From NCBI GenBank assembly GCA_011525915.1, contig WYBM01000074.1, forward strand, positions 1 through 47,632: DNA of 47,632 bases, read 5' to 3'. Below the pieces are notes generated by a model. The model saw nothing but the letters and a program-made list of their open reading frames with translations. It was not told the DNA's origin and ran no database searches. Position 1 is the stretch's first letter; every line of letters starts with the position of its first letter. Shown piece after piece: positions 34,124-42,346 of the stretch. The translations under genes were made by a program, and so were the position numbers. The stretch is from Ardenticatenaceae bacterium. GTDB lineage: Bacteria > Chloroflexota > Anaerolineae > Promineifilales > Promineifilaceae.

Positions 34124-34795
34124 CTAATCGCCACTATAGGAAAGGGTGGCAGGCGATAGTTGTGGCAAAACGGTAAAGATGATGTATGTAAACGTAAACA
34201 CCGCTGTTAAACCCAGTGTGACAACGGCCGTTCTGGCCAAAAGAAGCGGTGTGGTCAAGTTTATGTGCAGGTCCACCAACAGTGACACTGGGTTGGAAAA
34301 AACATCCCAACTGTTCCAGCGCAGAAAACGGCCGATATACACCCCAAAACTGCTCAATCCCAGCACGGCCAGCACAAACAGCCAACCTGCTGGCCGCCCC
34401 CAGTGTGCTGTCACCTGGGCCTGCATGAGCATCAGTGAGGCAAAACCTAGGCATAACCCTGTCAGGGCAAACGAGAAGAGCATGATCATGTCATACCACA
34501 ATGGCACATCACCACGTGGCCACAGGTGCAGTAAATCGGTGACAATGTAGGGTGCATTCGGAAAGAACAAAAGCCAGAGCAGGCTGAAACAAAAGGTTAC
34601 ATAATGTTTCCCGGGAAACATTATGACAACCACAGCAAACAGGAACGGCAGCCAGGCTAAAATCAGGTTCCAGGCCAGGAACGTAAATATCAGATGCCCG
34701 GTATAAAAGGCACGCACAACCAGTATCAGCAGTGAAACAGTGGAGGCAAACATCAGTGCCAGAAAAAGCAAAATGTGTTGTTTATGAAGTGTCAT
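34124..34795 (-). CDS. DUF1361-family membrane protein
   Basis: A 223-aa integral membrane protein with about six helices. The family pattern is clear: 'FTFLAWNLILAWLPF', 'WLLFFPNAPYIVTDLLHL', 'VPLWYDMIMLFSFA' and 'YIGRFLRWNSWDVF'. Function of the family is unknown. The start at 34795 is preferred over 34882 because GAGG lies six bases upstream and the first helix begins shortly after. Its ATG overlaps the stop of the preceding small gene (ATGA), suggesting coupled translation. Confidence 0.8.
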   Translation of the reverse strand: MTLHKQHILLFLALMFASTVSLLILVVRAFYTGHLIFTFLAWNLILAWLPFLFAVVVIMFPGKHYVTFCFSLLWLLFFPNAPYIVTDLLHLWPRGDVPLWYDMIMLFSFALTGLCLGFASLMLMQAQVTAHWGRPAGWLFVLAVLGLSSFGVYIGRFLRWNSWDVFSNPVSLLVDLHINLTTPLLLARTAVVTLGLTAVFTFTYIIFTVLPQLSPATLSYSGD

Positions 34796-35013
34796 CGTAA
34801 CCTCAGGTTGTGGCGCACGGCCGTGGCCCCCTCTAACCGGCCCATGCGCCACAACACCCCCGGCACTGGCAGCAAGAACCATAACACCCGCACGGCCAGC
34901 AATTGAATGTGCGCCAGCACCGCTGGCAGTTCAGATGTCTGTTCTATGGTAAACGCGCGTTTTAAGATTGTCACAGCTATCCTTAATGGGGATAGAGCTT
35001 GGCCATTGGCCAA
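34792..35013 (-). CDS. Possible small membrane-associated protein, TTG start
   Basis: A 73-aa frame starting with TTG, preceded by GAGGAG five bases upstream. It begins 12 bases after the VanZ-like gene and its stop overlaps the DUF1361 ATG by four bases. The middle (about 34-55) is hydrophobic (IQLLAVRVLWFLLPVPGVLW) and the C-terminus basic. I do not recognise it. Spacing and ribosome-binding site argue for a real gene; the non-ATG start and lack of a known family argue for caution. Confidence 0.45.
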   Translation of the reverse strand: MANGQALSPLRIAVTILKRAFTIEQTSELPAVLAHIQLLAVRVLWFLLPVPGVLWRMGRLEGATAVRHNLRLR

Positions 35014-35025
35014 AGCCTCTCCTCT

Positions 35026-35436
35026 CTAATGTTCCACACCCACTTGTGGCCACATGATAAATACCAGAACAGCTGCCAATAGATCTACAGCCAGGTCAAA
35101 CAGGTCGCTGGCACCTATGGGCCGGTGTTTGAACGTAGTGAGTTGTAAAAGCTCCTGCATTACCCCCAGACAGGTGATGAGACTAAAATACACCATCGGC
35201 TGCGTGCGCAAACGGGCAAACATAGTGAGTACGGCCGTGCCCAGCAGCGCAAATAGGCCAACATGGCCAGCTATATGGGCCACTTCTGATCCAAAAATAA
35301 ACCCTGTCAACCGGTCAAAGGTGGGCCAGACATCTGCCAGCCAGCCATAAGGAAACAGTATAGCTGCTATCAGGATCACCAATCCCGCCGGCTGCCATCT
35401 GTTGTTTTTTGAAATGTGGTGTTTAACATATACCAT
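35026..35436 (-). CDS. VanZ-like membrane protein
   Basis: A 136-aa protein with about four hydrophobic helices. The VanZ-like pattern is present: 'HIAGHVGLFALLG' (His in the second helix), then 'GVMQELLQLTTFKHRPIGASDLFDLAVDLLAA', where Glu-Gln and Asp-n-n-n-Asp fit the family. Function is unsettled; VanZ itself gives teicoplanin tolerance. The start at 35436 is supported by AGAGGG seven bases upstream; a longer frame to 35544 has no such site. First gene of the minus-strand membrane-protein operon. Confidence 0.7.
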   Translation of the reverse strand: MVYVKHHISKNNRWQPAGLVILIAAILFPYGWLADVWPTFDRLTGFIFGSEVAHIAGHVGLFALLGTAVLTMFARLRTQPMVYFSLITCLGVMQELLQLTTFKHRPIGASDLFDLAVDLLAAVLVFIMWPQVGVEH

Positions 35437-35612
35437 CAGCAAGCCCTCTCTTGGTAAGATACACATTACCTGGTGGCCTTTTCTGGGCAGATACCAGGCG
35501 ATGTGCCTATCAATAGGGTACAGGTGGGCCACGGCCGTGACCACGCCCTAGATGCACCGTTTCAGGCACTCAGGTGCTTGACCAGATCACCAGAATCAAG
35601 GATGGTTAGCCT

Positions 35613-36353
35613 ATGGATTTGTTGATTGTGGAAGATAATGAAAAATTGCGGCCGGCCTTAAAGACAGGGTTAGAGGCCACTGGCCAGGTACAGGTGATTT
35701 ACGATTGTGGTTCAGGCGAGGCCGCCCTGGATTTTTGCTGGCAGCAGGCGCCACAAGTCATTTTAATGGACGTGCAGCTGGCTGGCGAGATGAATGGCAT
35801 TGACACGGCCGTGGCCGTTCGCCGTGAATTCCCGCGCCTGCCCGTTGTCTTTTACTCCATTCAGGATGATGATGCCTATTACCGTGCCTTTCGCCGCTCC
35901 GGCATCCTCAGCCATTATGCCTACGTGCGCAAATCTAACTACCTGCTGCCCCAGATGATCATCCCCTTATTGCAAGATGCGGTGAACGGCCGTTCCTTTA
36001 TAGACCCAGACATCGAGTCTCGCGTCCAGGAAGTGCGTCACAAAGACGAACACGCCCCTATGGATTTGCTGGAGCCAAACGAACAGGAAGTAGCCCTCAT
36101 GTTGGCCCAGGGCATGAGCAACGAACAAATTGCGGCTCGCATGGGTTTTCGTGATAAGCGCACCATCAGCCGCATCAATGGCCAGATTTACGCCGCCTGG
36201 GGTCTTAACAGCACCACTACCGAAGAAAAAGTGGCCCGCACCCGCGCCGCTATTATCGTCCATACTGGCCGGCTCATCACCTGGACAGACAATGGAACCT
36301 CTCAAATATTGGATGCACATGGTCATTGGGTCAATTGGGAGTGTAGTCAGTAG
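35613..36353 (+). CDS. NarL-like response regulator
   Basis: A 246-aa regulator paired with the kinase at 36468. The receiver has Glu7-Asp8 (LIVEDN) and phosphoacceptor Asp53 (VILMDVQL). The output region (about 150-215) contains 'LLEPNEQEVALMLAQGMSNEQIAARMGFRDKRTISRINGQIYAAWGL', a LuxR/sigma-region-4-type helix-turn-helix. The final 30 residues are unassigned. The last three codons and the TAG already lie in a tandem repeat (36343 on), so the C-terminal end may have been set by repeat invasion. In this pair the regulator gene comes first. Confidence 0.85.
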   Translation: MDLLIVEDNEKLRPALKTGLEATGQVQVIYDCGSGEAALDFCWQQAPQVILMDVQLAGEMNGIDTAVAVRREFPRLPVVFYSIQDDDAYYRAFRRSGILSHYAYVRKSNYLLPQMIIPLLQDAVNGRSFIDPDIESRVQEVRHKDEHAPMDLLEPNEQEVALMLAQGMSNEQIAARMGFRDKRTISRINGQIYAAWGLNSTTTEEKVARTRAAIIVHTGRLITWTDNGTSQILDAHGHWVNWECSQ

Positions 36354-36463
36354 TCAGTGGGTCAGTGGTCAGTGGTCAGTGGGTCAGTGGTCAGTGGTCA
36401 GTGGGTCAGTAAGGTTATACTGTCCCCTGAATACTGCATACTGAACACTGAATACTGAATACC
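36343..36463. repeat. Tandem repeat block in the regulator-kinase gap
   Basis: From 36343 to about 36413 the 7- and 8-base words GGTCAGT and GGGTCAGT alternate to give a period of about 22 bases, over three units. From 36419 to 36463 words of the type CTGAATACTG repeat. The block covers the regulator stop codon and fills nearly all of the 114-bp gap to the kinase gene. It belongs to the same vocabulary as the repeats at 20938, 44501 and 47423. Confidence 0.65.
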
Positions 36464-36467
36464 GAGC

Positions 36468-38633
36468 ATGAGTACTAATCTCTACCTCAACTGGGCCATT
36501 GTGGCCGTTTCGTTGTTTAATGCCCTGCTGCTGACGTGGTTGGGGCTGACCGTGCTGCTCAATTCCGACCGGCGCACGTGGGGCATTTGGATTGCCAGTG
36601 CCGGGCTGCTGCTGGGCGCGCTCTTTTTTGTCAGCCACTCGGCCATTGCCGGGCTGGGCTTTAACCTCACCTGGCGCAGTATGATTTTTTGGTGGACAGT
36701 AGGCATGGTGCCCGTCATTTTGCTGCCGTTTGCCTGGTACGTGGTGATTCTCTGGTACACTGGCTTTTGGGCCCGTCCCCCTGCCCCGTTACGCCAGCGC
36801 CAGCGGCTCTGGTTGGGGACAGTTATTGTCCTCCTTTTAGCTGGCATGGCTGGTCTGGTACTGGGTGTTATTCTGCTGGCAGTGCCCGCACCGGAATTGA
36901 ATGAATTGCGCGGTTTTGTGCGCTGGTCGTTTGCCGGCATTCCCCTACTGGCGGTTGGGTACAGTGTGTATGTGCTGCTCTGTACCGGCCTTTCGCTAGA
37001 TGCCCTACGGCAGCCGGGGGCGTCTGACCGCATCATGGGTACACTGGCGCGGCGGCGAGCACGGCCGTACCTCATGGCCGGCTCTGTGATGCTGCTCACT
37101 GTCAGTTTGTTTGTCACCGGGGCCATGTTATGGGTGGTACAAGATGCCCGCCGCCGTACTTTTCTAGAAATCTACTTTGAAGCACGGGAAACCGTTGCCC
37201 GGCTTGATTTGCTTGTCTCTACGCTGGTATGCATGGTTACATTGTTGGTGGGCCAGGCGGTTGTCTCTTACGAAGTATTCACTGGCAAGACCCTGCCCCG
37301 GCGCGGCCTGGCGCGGCACTGGTACCGGGCCATCTTATTAAGCGGGGGCACAGCCATCCTTGTCAGTGCCACCCTCACCATTCAGTTACGGCCGTTGTAC
37401 GGCCAGGTGCTGGTGGCCATGCTTATTGCCGTCTTTTATGCCCTGGTAAGCTGGCGTTCTTACGTGGAGCGAGAGCGTTACATGGAACAGTTACGGCCGT
37501 TTGTCAGCAGCCAGCGTTTGCTTGATCAGCTCCTCACGCCCACCAAACCACGTGAAGCAACCCTTGATTTACCTTTCCGCGCCTTATGCCGGGGAGTGTT
37601 AGATGCCCGCGTGGCCTATCTGGCGGCCGTTGGTCCCCTCGCTCCGTTGGTTGGGCCGCCGCTTGTTTACCCCTCGGCGGATCTGGCGCCGCCGCCATTA
37701 ACCGGCCTCGTCGCCCAATTTACTTCGCCACAAACCTTGATGCACCCGCTTGACCCCACCCATTATCGTGGGGCCATTTGGGCTATACCGCTGTGGAGTG
37801 AACGAGGGTTAATTGGCCTGTTTTTGATAGGTGAAAAAAACAGTGGTGGCCTGTACAGTCAGGAAGAAATTGAAATTGCGCGTGTTAGTGGTGAGCGGCT
37901 GATTGATACCCAGGCCAGTGCTGAGATGGCCCGCCGTCTGATGGTATTGCAGCGTGAGCGGCTGGCCCAAAGCCAGATCATTGATCAGCAAACTCGCCGG
38001 GTGCTGCATGATGACATCCTTCCTAATTTGCAAGCCGCCATGATCGCCCTTAGTGGTAATCCCTCGCCAGCCACAAGCTCCCCAACCGAGGCACTTCATC
38101 TGCTGAGTGATGCTCACAAACAGATTTCTGACCTGCTGCATGATATGCCCACCACAACCGTACCTGAGGTGGCCCGCTTGGGCCTTATACGTGCCTTGCG
38201 CCGGGTGGTGACCAACGACCTGGCCCCTGCTTTTGACGAGGTGAGCTGGCACATTGAACCGGCAGCCGCTGAAAAAGTGGCAGCCATTCCTACCCTGACG
38301 GCCGAGGTGCTTTTCTACGCGGCACGGGAGATCATTCGTAATGCGGCCCGCTACGGCCGTGGTGAGGATGAGACACGGCCGTTGCAATTGTGTATCTCTA
38401 TGTCTTGGGTAGATGGCTTGCTTGTCACCATTGAGGACAATGGCATAGGCTTCCAGGCATCCCTGCCATCGGCGGGCAGTGGTCAGGGGCTGGCTTTACA
38501 CAGCACGATGATGGCCGTTGTGGGCGGAACCATGACCATGGATTCTGTGCCAGGGAAAACTACGCGGGTCACGTTGGCACTTCCCCCAGACACCGTCATC
38601 GGCCAGCGGTCATCAGTTACCAGCCGCCGATGA
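36468..38633 (+). CDS. Membrane sensor histidine kinase, NarX/HisKA_3-like
   Basis: A 721-aa kinase. Eight or nine transmembrane helices occupy about residues 8-335, making a multi-span sensor. A GAF-like region follows (about 350-490), with 'GAIWAIPLWSERGLIGLFLIGEK'. The phosphoacceptor is His514 in RRVLHDDILPNL, the HisKA_3 style of NarL-partner kinases rather than HELRTP. The ATPase domain has AREIIRNAARYGRG (N box) and IEDNGIGF (G1). It lies 114 bases after the NarL-like regulator and should be its cognate kinase. Its 3' end overlaps the convergent metallo-hydrolase gene by 21 bases. No clear Shine-Dalgarno at the ATG. Confidence 0.85.
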   Translation: MSTNLYLNWAIVAVSLFNALLLTWLGLTVLLNSDRRTWGIWIASAGLLLGALFFVSHSAIAGLGFNLTWRSMIFWWTVGMVPVILLPFAWYVVILWYTGFWARPPAPLRQRQRLWLGTVIVLLLAGMAGLVLGVILLAVPAPELNELRGFVRWSFAGIPLLAVGYSVYVLLCTGLSLDALRQPGASDRIMGTLARRRARPYLMAGSVMLLTVSLFVTGAMLWVVQDARRRTFLEIYFEARETVARLDLLVSTLVCMVTLLVGQAVVSYEVFTGKTLPRRGLARHWYRAILLSGGTAILVSATLTIQLRPLYGQVLVAMLIAVFYALVSWRSYVERERYMEQLRPFVSSQRLLDQLLTPTKPREATLDLPFRALCRGVLDARVAYLAAVGPLAPLVGPPLVYPSADLAPPPLTGLVAQFTSPQTLMHPLDPTHYRGAIWAIPLWSERGLIGLFLIGEKNSGGLYSQEEIEIARVSGERLIDTQASAEMARRLMVLQRERLAQSQIIDQQTRRVLHDDILPNLQAAMIALSGNPSPATSSPTEALHLLSDAHKQISDLLHDMPTTTVPEVARLGLIRALRRVVTNDLAPAFDEVSWHIEPAAAEKVAAIPTLTAEVLFYAAREIIRNAARYGRGEDETRPLQLCISMSWVDGLLVTIEDNGIGFQASLPSAGSGQGLALHSTMMAVVGGTMTMDSVPGKTTRVTLALPPDTVIGQRSSVTSRR

Positions 38634-39533
38634 TCGTTCACCCTGCTTTCGCCAATAACGCATCATGCCGTCCACTGACATGTAAAGAGGGTTGGCAATC
38701 TCATATTTCTGAATAGCCCTGTCAGAAAGGCCAACTGCGTAAGCACGGCTGTGATTCCAGGCTGTGTATTGGGTAATGAGATCATCGCGTGTGACCCCGG
38801 CGTCCATCTTTTCCCGCACAAAGTGAGCGGATTGGTGCACCAGGTCTTTGATGGCCCGTAGATGGGCCGCCGGGTCATGGATGGCGCCAAAATGGGTAGG
38901 GTAAATCGTCGTAAAGTTGTAATCTAGCAGCTTGTCTAAGGATGCCTGCCATGGTTCCAGATCAAATTCTGGCGGCGGGGCGGGGATATCCAACAAAGGC
39001 CGGTTTCCTAACTTCATGCCGGCAGCGTCACCTGTAAAGGCAATATCTTCAAGCTGGATGACATGGTGATGGCGGGCATGGCCGGGGGTTTCAATGGCCT
39101 TAAAGGTGAGACCACCGGCCTCGATGGTGTCACCATCAAACAGAGGTACTACCCTTTCGACTGGGGCTGGCAGCAGCTGCCCCCACAGCGTATCCATCTG
39201 GTCACCATAAATGCGTGTGGCGCTGGCCACCAGCTTTTCCGGGTTGATCAGATGCCCGGCACCAAAATGATGCACGTAAATGGTGGCGCCATTTTGGGCC
39301 CACCAGCCGGCAGCCCCGGCGTGATCAAAGTGAATGTGGGTAACAATCACGTGCTGAACATCTGAGGGTTGAAACCCGTGCTGGTGTAATTGGGCTTGCA
39401 ACGTGGGCAAAGCAGAGCCAGGCCCCGTTTCTACCAGCACCAGCCCGGCCGGGCCTTCAACCAGGTAAGCGGCAATGGTTTCGGCAACCCCCTGAAAGTT
39501 AAGATCAAGAATGTGAATTTTATAAACACCCAT
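38613..39533 (-). CDS. Metallo-beta-lactamase-fold hydrolase
   Basis: A 306-aa soluble MBL-fold enzyme. The metal-binding motif THIHFDHAG gives His66, His68, Asp70 and His71; the later ligands are seen in TPGHARHHH, FTGDAAG and YPTHFGAIHD. Members hydrolyse thioesters, lactones, phosphoesters or other bonds. The helical C-terminus (about 225-306) is typical of glyoxalase II-like branches, but the substrate cannot be read. The -10-like TACTAT ends seven bases before the ATG and no Shine-Dalgarno is present, so a leaderless message is possible. Confidence 0.85.
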   Translation of the reverse strand: MGVYKIHILDLNFQGVAETIAAYLVEGPAGLVLVETGPGSALPTLQAQLHQHGFQPSDVQHVIVTHIHFDHAGAAGWWAQNGATIYVHHFGAGHLINPEKLVASATRIYGDQMDTLWGQLLPAPVERVVPLFDGDTIEAGGLTFKAIETPGHARHHHVIQLEDIAFTGDAAGMKLGNRPLLDIPAPPPEFDLEPWQASLDKLLDYNFTTIYPTHFGAIHDPAAHLRAIKDLVHQSAHFVREKMDAGVTRDDLITQYTAWNHSRAYAVGLSDRAIQKYEIANPLYMSVDGMMRYWRKQGERSSAAGN

Positions 39534-39569
39534 GCCCGTAATAGTATCATATATCCCTAGAATGGGGGA

Positions 39570-40799
39570 TCATTTTTTCCGCCCCTCTGGTGCCAAACAA
39601 TACCAGGCTCCCAGACGGCCGTCATACCAATAAATCTCATGGTTACGCCCGCGACTGTAGGCTGCCGCTGCGGCCCGGCCATGCCCATAATAACGTTTTT
39701 CCAAACGGCCGTGTCCGTTCCCCGTCATCCCTTGCATAAACAGGTCAGACAAAGCCTGATTGATACGTTTTTGCTGGCCTTTTGGCTGTGCCTTGTGTGG
39801 CCCGGTGTAACTGTTTGGCAGTTGCCAGGCGACGTAACGCTGGCGGCTGCTGCCTTGTTTCCCTTTTTTATCCATTAAAGTAAAGAGCGCGTTGCCGCGC
39901 TGCCAGGCGGCATTTTCCATAACCTGGGCATCGGCACGGTCGCCGATAGCAAAATGACGTTTTGACCGCACCCGCACCGATTTTTCATAACGACGTTGTG
40001 CCCGAGGTTGAACGTGGGTCAGGCTGGCAATGGTGGCCCGGGCAATAGGCGCGGCCGGGCGAGTTCCCGTTTTTGTCCCGCGGCTGCTGTGAAAGGAAGC
40101 ATATAGGTGAGCACGCACCTGGCCAATGCCCAGGGTAAGTGCCGTTACCGGCAATGCCACCGGCGGCAGCACCAAACGGGGCACCTGAAGCGCGGCGGCC
40201 ACATTGGCTACAGAGCGTAACCAGAGACGGCCGTTGGCCCGAACCCAGAACACCCCTTCTCCCTGGTTAAGCAGATTTCGCAGCTGCCGCCAGCCACACA
40301 CACGCCAGGCCGACCCTTTGGTGGCCAGCTGTTCCCGCACACTGCTAAGATCGAGCCAGCCACACCCTTTGCTGTCTAGATGCCGTAACAGCAGCCAAAT
40401 GCGCCCAGGTGCTGTTTGCTCCCGAGAAAACAGGCCAATGGCGATGTCCGGGTAAAGTTTTAAGGTGTCATTGCCTAAAGGTGGTGAGGAACTGGCGTCA
40501 GGTGGGGGTTCACAGGAGGCGGGTTCTAAGGGCCAGTCCACGTTTGCTGTGGTGGGGGTGTTTGGCTGCCTTGTTTGGCGGGCCACGGCCGTCACAGCGG
40601 CACTCCCCCACCCCAAGTGGTCTGGCAGACGGGTGGCCACCTGGGCAGTCGTGAGAGAAGCGGTGGCAGGTGCGGCATTGTGCTGGTCAACGGGCAGCCC
40701 GGCGGCCAGCCTGTGTTGGCGTGATGTCGCTTGAAGCTGCATCAGGCGTTCTTGGGCAGCTAACAAATTGGCTGAAACAGTTCCCGCCGGCAGAGCCAC
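39570..40799 (-). CDS. Unknown basic protein with possible winged-helix regions
   Basis: A 409-aa protein I do not recognise. It starts with GTG; an in-frame TAA two codons upstream prevents a longer form. The first 110 residues are low-complexity. Residues about 113-200 ('IWLLLRHLDSKGCGWLDLSSVREQL ... WRQLRNLLN') and about 245-280 ('APIARATIASLTHVQPRAQRRYEK') look like winged-helix or helix-turn-helix segments. The rest is strongly basic and ends with aromatic 'EIYWYDGRLGAWYCLAP'. This would fit a DNA-binding protein, perhaps a replication or element-specific protein; that is inference. It flanks the gap with the candidate small RNA. Confidence 0.5.
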   Translation of the reverse strand: MALPAGTVSANLLAAQERLMQLQATSRQHRLAAGLPVDQHNAAPATASLTTAQVATRLPDHLGWGSAAVTAVARQTRQPNTPTTANVDWPLEPASCEPPPDASSSPPLGNDTLKLYPDIAIGLFSREQTAPGRIWLLLRHLDSKGCGWLDLSSVREQLATKGSAWRVCGWRQLRNLLNQGEGVFWVRANGRLWLRSVANVAAALQVPRLVLPPVALPVTALTLGIGQVRAHLYASFHSSRGTKTGTRPAAPIARATIASLTHVQPRAQRRYEKSVRVRSKRHFAIGDRADAQVMENAAWQRGNALFTLMDKKGKQGSSRQRYVAWQLPNSYTGPHKAQPKGQQKRINQALSDLFMQGMTGNGHGRLEKRYYGHGRAAAAAYSRGRNHEIYWYDGRLGAWYCLAPEGRKK

Positions 40800-40883
40800 G
40801 TCTTACTCAGCTTTTCCCGGCAAGAGTCAGCAACAGGCAACCCAAACACCACCGTCAAGAGGATGCTCTGAAAAGCTACATCA

Positions 40884-40912
40884 TTGACAGCCTCGCCTGC
40901 CTATGCTATTCT
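40884..40912 (+). promoter_or_regulatory. Strong sigma-70-type promoter of the candidate small RNA
   Basis: A perfect TTGACA (40884-40889) and TATTCT (40907-40912) are exactly 17 bases apart. Transcription should start near 40919, within the small palindrome CTGAGACTCAG (40918-40928). Confidence 0.65.
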
Positions 40913-40918
40913 CTTACC

Positions 40919-41058
40919 TGAGACTCAGTAAGCTACCAGGGGCAAAAAATCCCCCTCCCCAATTAAGGGGCACTGTACAGGGTGTTGGCGGCACCAAACA
41001 GTTTCAGTAGCTTGCTAAAATAAACGAAGGCTAGACGCTGCAACGTCTGGCCTTTTTT
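40919..41058 (+). ncRNA. Candidate structured small RNA, about 140 nt
   Basis: Between the promoter and an intrinsic terminator lies a compact non-coding unit. AGTAAGCTAC (40927-40936) pairs over ten positions with GTAGCTTGCT (41007-41016), closing a multibranch core. Inside, GGGG (40939-40942) can pair with C's at 40951-40954, CCCC (40957-40960) with GGGG (40967-40970) over an AATTAA loop, and ACTGT (40972-40976) with ACAGT (40998-41002), enclosing GGTG/CACC (40981-40984, 40992-40995). It has no SRP, 6S, tmRNA or RNase P signature that I recognise. The downstream gene has its own promoter, so it is more likely a stand-alone RNA than a leader. Confidence 0.55.
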
Positions 41059-41060
41059 CT
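41027..41060 (+). terminator. Intrinsic terminator of the small RNA unit
   Basis: AAGGCTAGACG (41027-41037) pairs with CGTCTGGCCTT (41044-41054) across CTGCAA, with one wobble, and a T-tract follows directly (41053-41058). An 11-pair stem with this tail is a confident terminator. Confidence 0.85.
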
Positions 41061-41347
41061 TGCCTGTAACGCCTGGGAATCATCCACACACATTTGTACA
41101 AACAAAGACAATTCTGCAGGCGGTGGCTGGCCCAATTTGACGCGCTGCATTTGCGTAAAACGGCCGTAGCCCAGGCACCATAAACAAAAACGCCGCGAAA
41201 CATACCGTTTGCGACCTGATTGGAAACTTTGGCCTATGGGGTTCTGCTATGCAGAAATTATCTCAAAAACAGTTAAAATAGATGTGGTTTGTGAGCAATA
41301 GGCCAAAACTGAGGTCAGTCTATCAAAAATAATACACTATGTCAACC

Positions 41348-41366
41348 AATCTATAGCATATAGATT
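41348..41366. promoter_or_regulatory. Perfect palindrome upstream of the ATPase gene
   Basis: AATCTATA (41348-41355) and TATAGATT (41359-41366) are perfect arms around GCA, about 60 bases upstream of the ATPase promoter. It may be an operator for that gene. Confidence 0.4.
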
Positions 41367-41425
41367 ATGATTTTCGGGGGCATATAGGTACTTTAGTGAA
41401 ATCAAGCATCTCTTTTTACATACAC

Positions 41426-41454
41426 TTGACAACTTTGAACTCCTTATATACGAT
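41426..41454 (+). promoter_or_regulatory. Leaderless promoter of the ExeA/TniB-like ATPase gene
   Basis: A perfect TTGACA (41426-41431) and TACGAT (41449-41454) are 17 bases apart. The expected start of transcription is within two or three bases of the ATG at 41463, and no Shine-Dalgarno is present. Confidence 0.5.
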
Positions 41455-41462
41455 TAGCCCCT

Positions 41463-42338
41463 ATGAACGCTACCAGCCAATTTGAACTCAATTTTGATCA
41501 ATACAAGCCAGATTGGGACCAGCTGGGCGTGGTGGTTCCCCCATTTACCATTGAAGCTGATCCGCGCTTTATGTATTTGTCTACGGAAACCAGGCGTGCC
41601 CTGTCAAAAGTTAGTTATATGGTGGAAGCGGGGCAGGGGGCATCGGTAGTGGTGGGGGAAATTGGCACGGGCAAAACAACACTGGCTTCATGGTTTCACA
41701 GCCGGTATGATCGGCGGCCGGATTTTGCGGCCGCTAAGATTGACGAATCTCCTAAGAGGAGCGGCTTGCTGCTTTTGCGGCGTATTGCTGCGGAGTTTGG
41801 TTTGCGTACCCGCCGGGCAACAGAGGATCAGCTTAATGAGTTTCGGGCATTTTTAGTAGAGCAGAGCGAAAAAGGGATTTTACCGCTGATCATTATTGAT
41901 GAGGCGCATGAGCTGAGTGCGGAGCAGTTTGTAGAGCTGCGCCGTTTGTTGAATTTTCGTGATCCCCGTGGCGGCAAAGCCTTCCAGCTTATTTTGCTGG
42001 GCCGGCCAGAACTGGATATTAATTTGCGGGAGTCACCTGATTTTAATGACCGGGTGGCTACCCGGTCATCGTTAGACCCCTTAACCCCCGATGATACAAA
42101 GTCATTGATTGAGTACCGGTTATTGGCGGCCGGGCGTGATTCCAAGCAAAGGTCGTTGTTTGCTGAGGATGCTATTTTACCTATCTGGCGGGAAACGAGA
42201 GGGTATCCCCGCAGTATATGTTTGTTGTGTTTGCATTTGTGTTTAGAGTTGCTGGTACAGGGCGGTGGGCAAATTGATGGGCCATTTGTGGAAGAATTTC
42301 TGGAACATCACCAACAATATCGCCGTGCTGCCGGGTAG
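41463..42338 (+). CDS. AAA+ ATPase, ExeA/TniB-like
   Basis: A 291-aa P-loop ATPase. Walker A is GEIGTGKTT (65-73), Walker B LIIIDEAH (142-149), and an arginine-rich sensor-like block follows (ELRRLLNFRD ... LLGRPELDINLRES). The N-terminal 'FTIEADPRFMYLSTETRRALSKVSYMVEAGQGASVVVG' is the pattern of the ExeA/GspA and TniB/transposition-helper group. Secretion partners and a transposase are both absent nearby, so neither role is proven. The C-terminal helices (about 235-291) may carry a partner-binding site. Downstream, eight bases away, is an unknown gene that probably shares its message. Confidence 0.75.
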   Translation: MNATSQFELNFDQYKPDWDQLGVVVPPFTIEADPRFMYLSTETRRALSKVSYMVEAGQGASVVVGEIGTGKTTLASWFHSRYDRRPDFAAAKIDESPKRSGLLLLRRIAAEFGLRTRRATEDQLNEFRAFLVEQSEKGILPLIIIDEAHELSAEQFVELRRLLNFRDPRGGKAFQLILLGRPELDINLRESPDFNDRVATRSSLDPLTPDDTKSLIEYRLLAAGRDSKQRSLFAEDAILPIWRETRGYPRSICLLCLHLCLELLVQGGGQIDGPFVEEFLEHHQQYRRAAG

Positions 42339-42346
42339 TTGTTTGC

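Larger units (their letters stand above)
40800..41462. other. 660-bp gap without a protein gene
   Basis: No credible coding frame is seen. It holds a promoter-to-terminator unit for a candidate small RNA (40884-41060), one ACGGCCGT copy (41159-41166), an AT-rich stretch with a perfect palindrome (41348-41366), and the promoter of the ATPase gene (41426-41454). Confidence 0.7.

Noticed and set aside
36343..36463. Possible CRISPR array
   Set aside because: The repeats are only 7-14 bases, directly abutting, with no unique spacers, and no cas gene is in the window.
36482..37126. 214-aa frame antisense to the membrane kinase
   Set aside because: Composition (Arg, Ser, Pro, Met rich) is that of an antisense shadow, and the kinase frame has clear membrane helices here.
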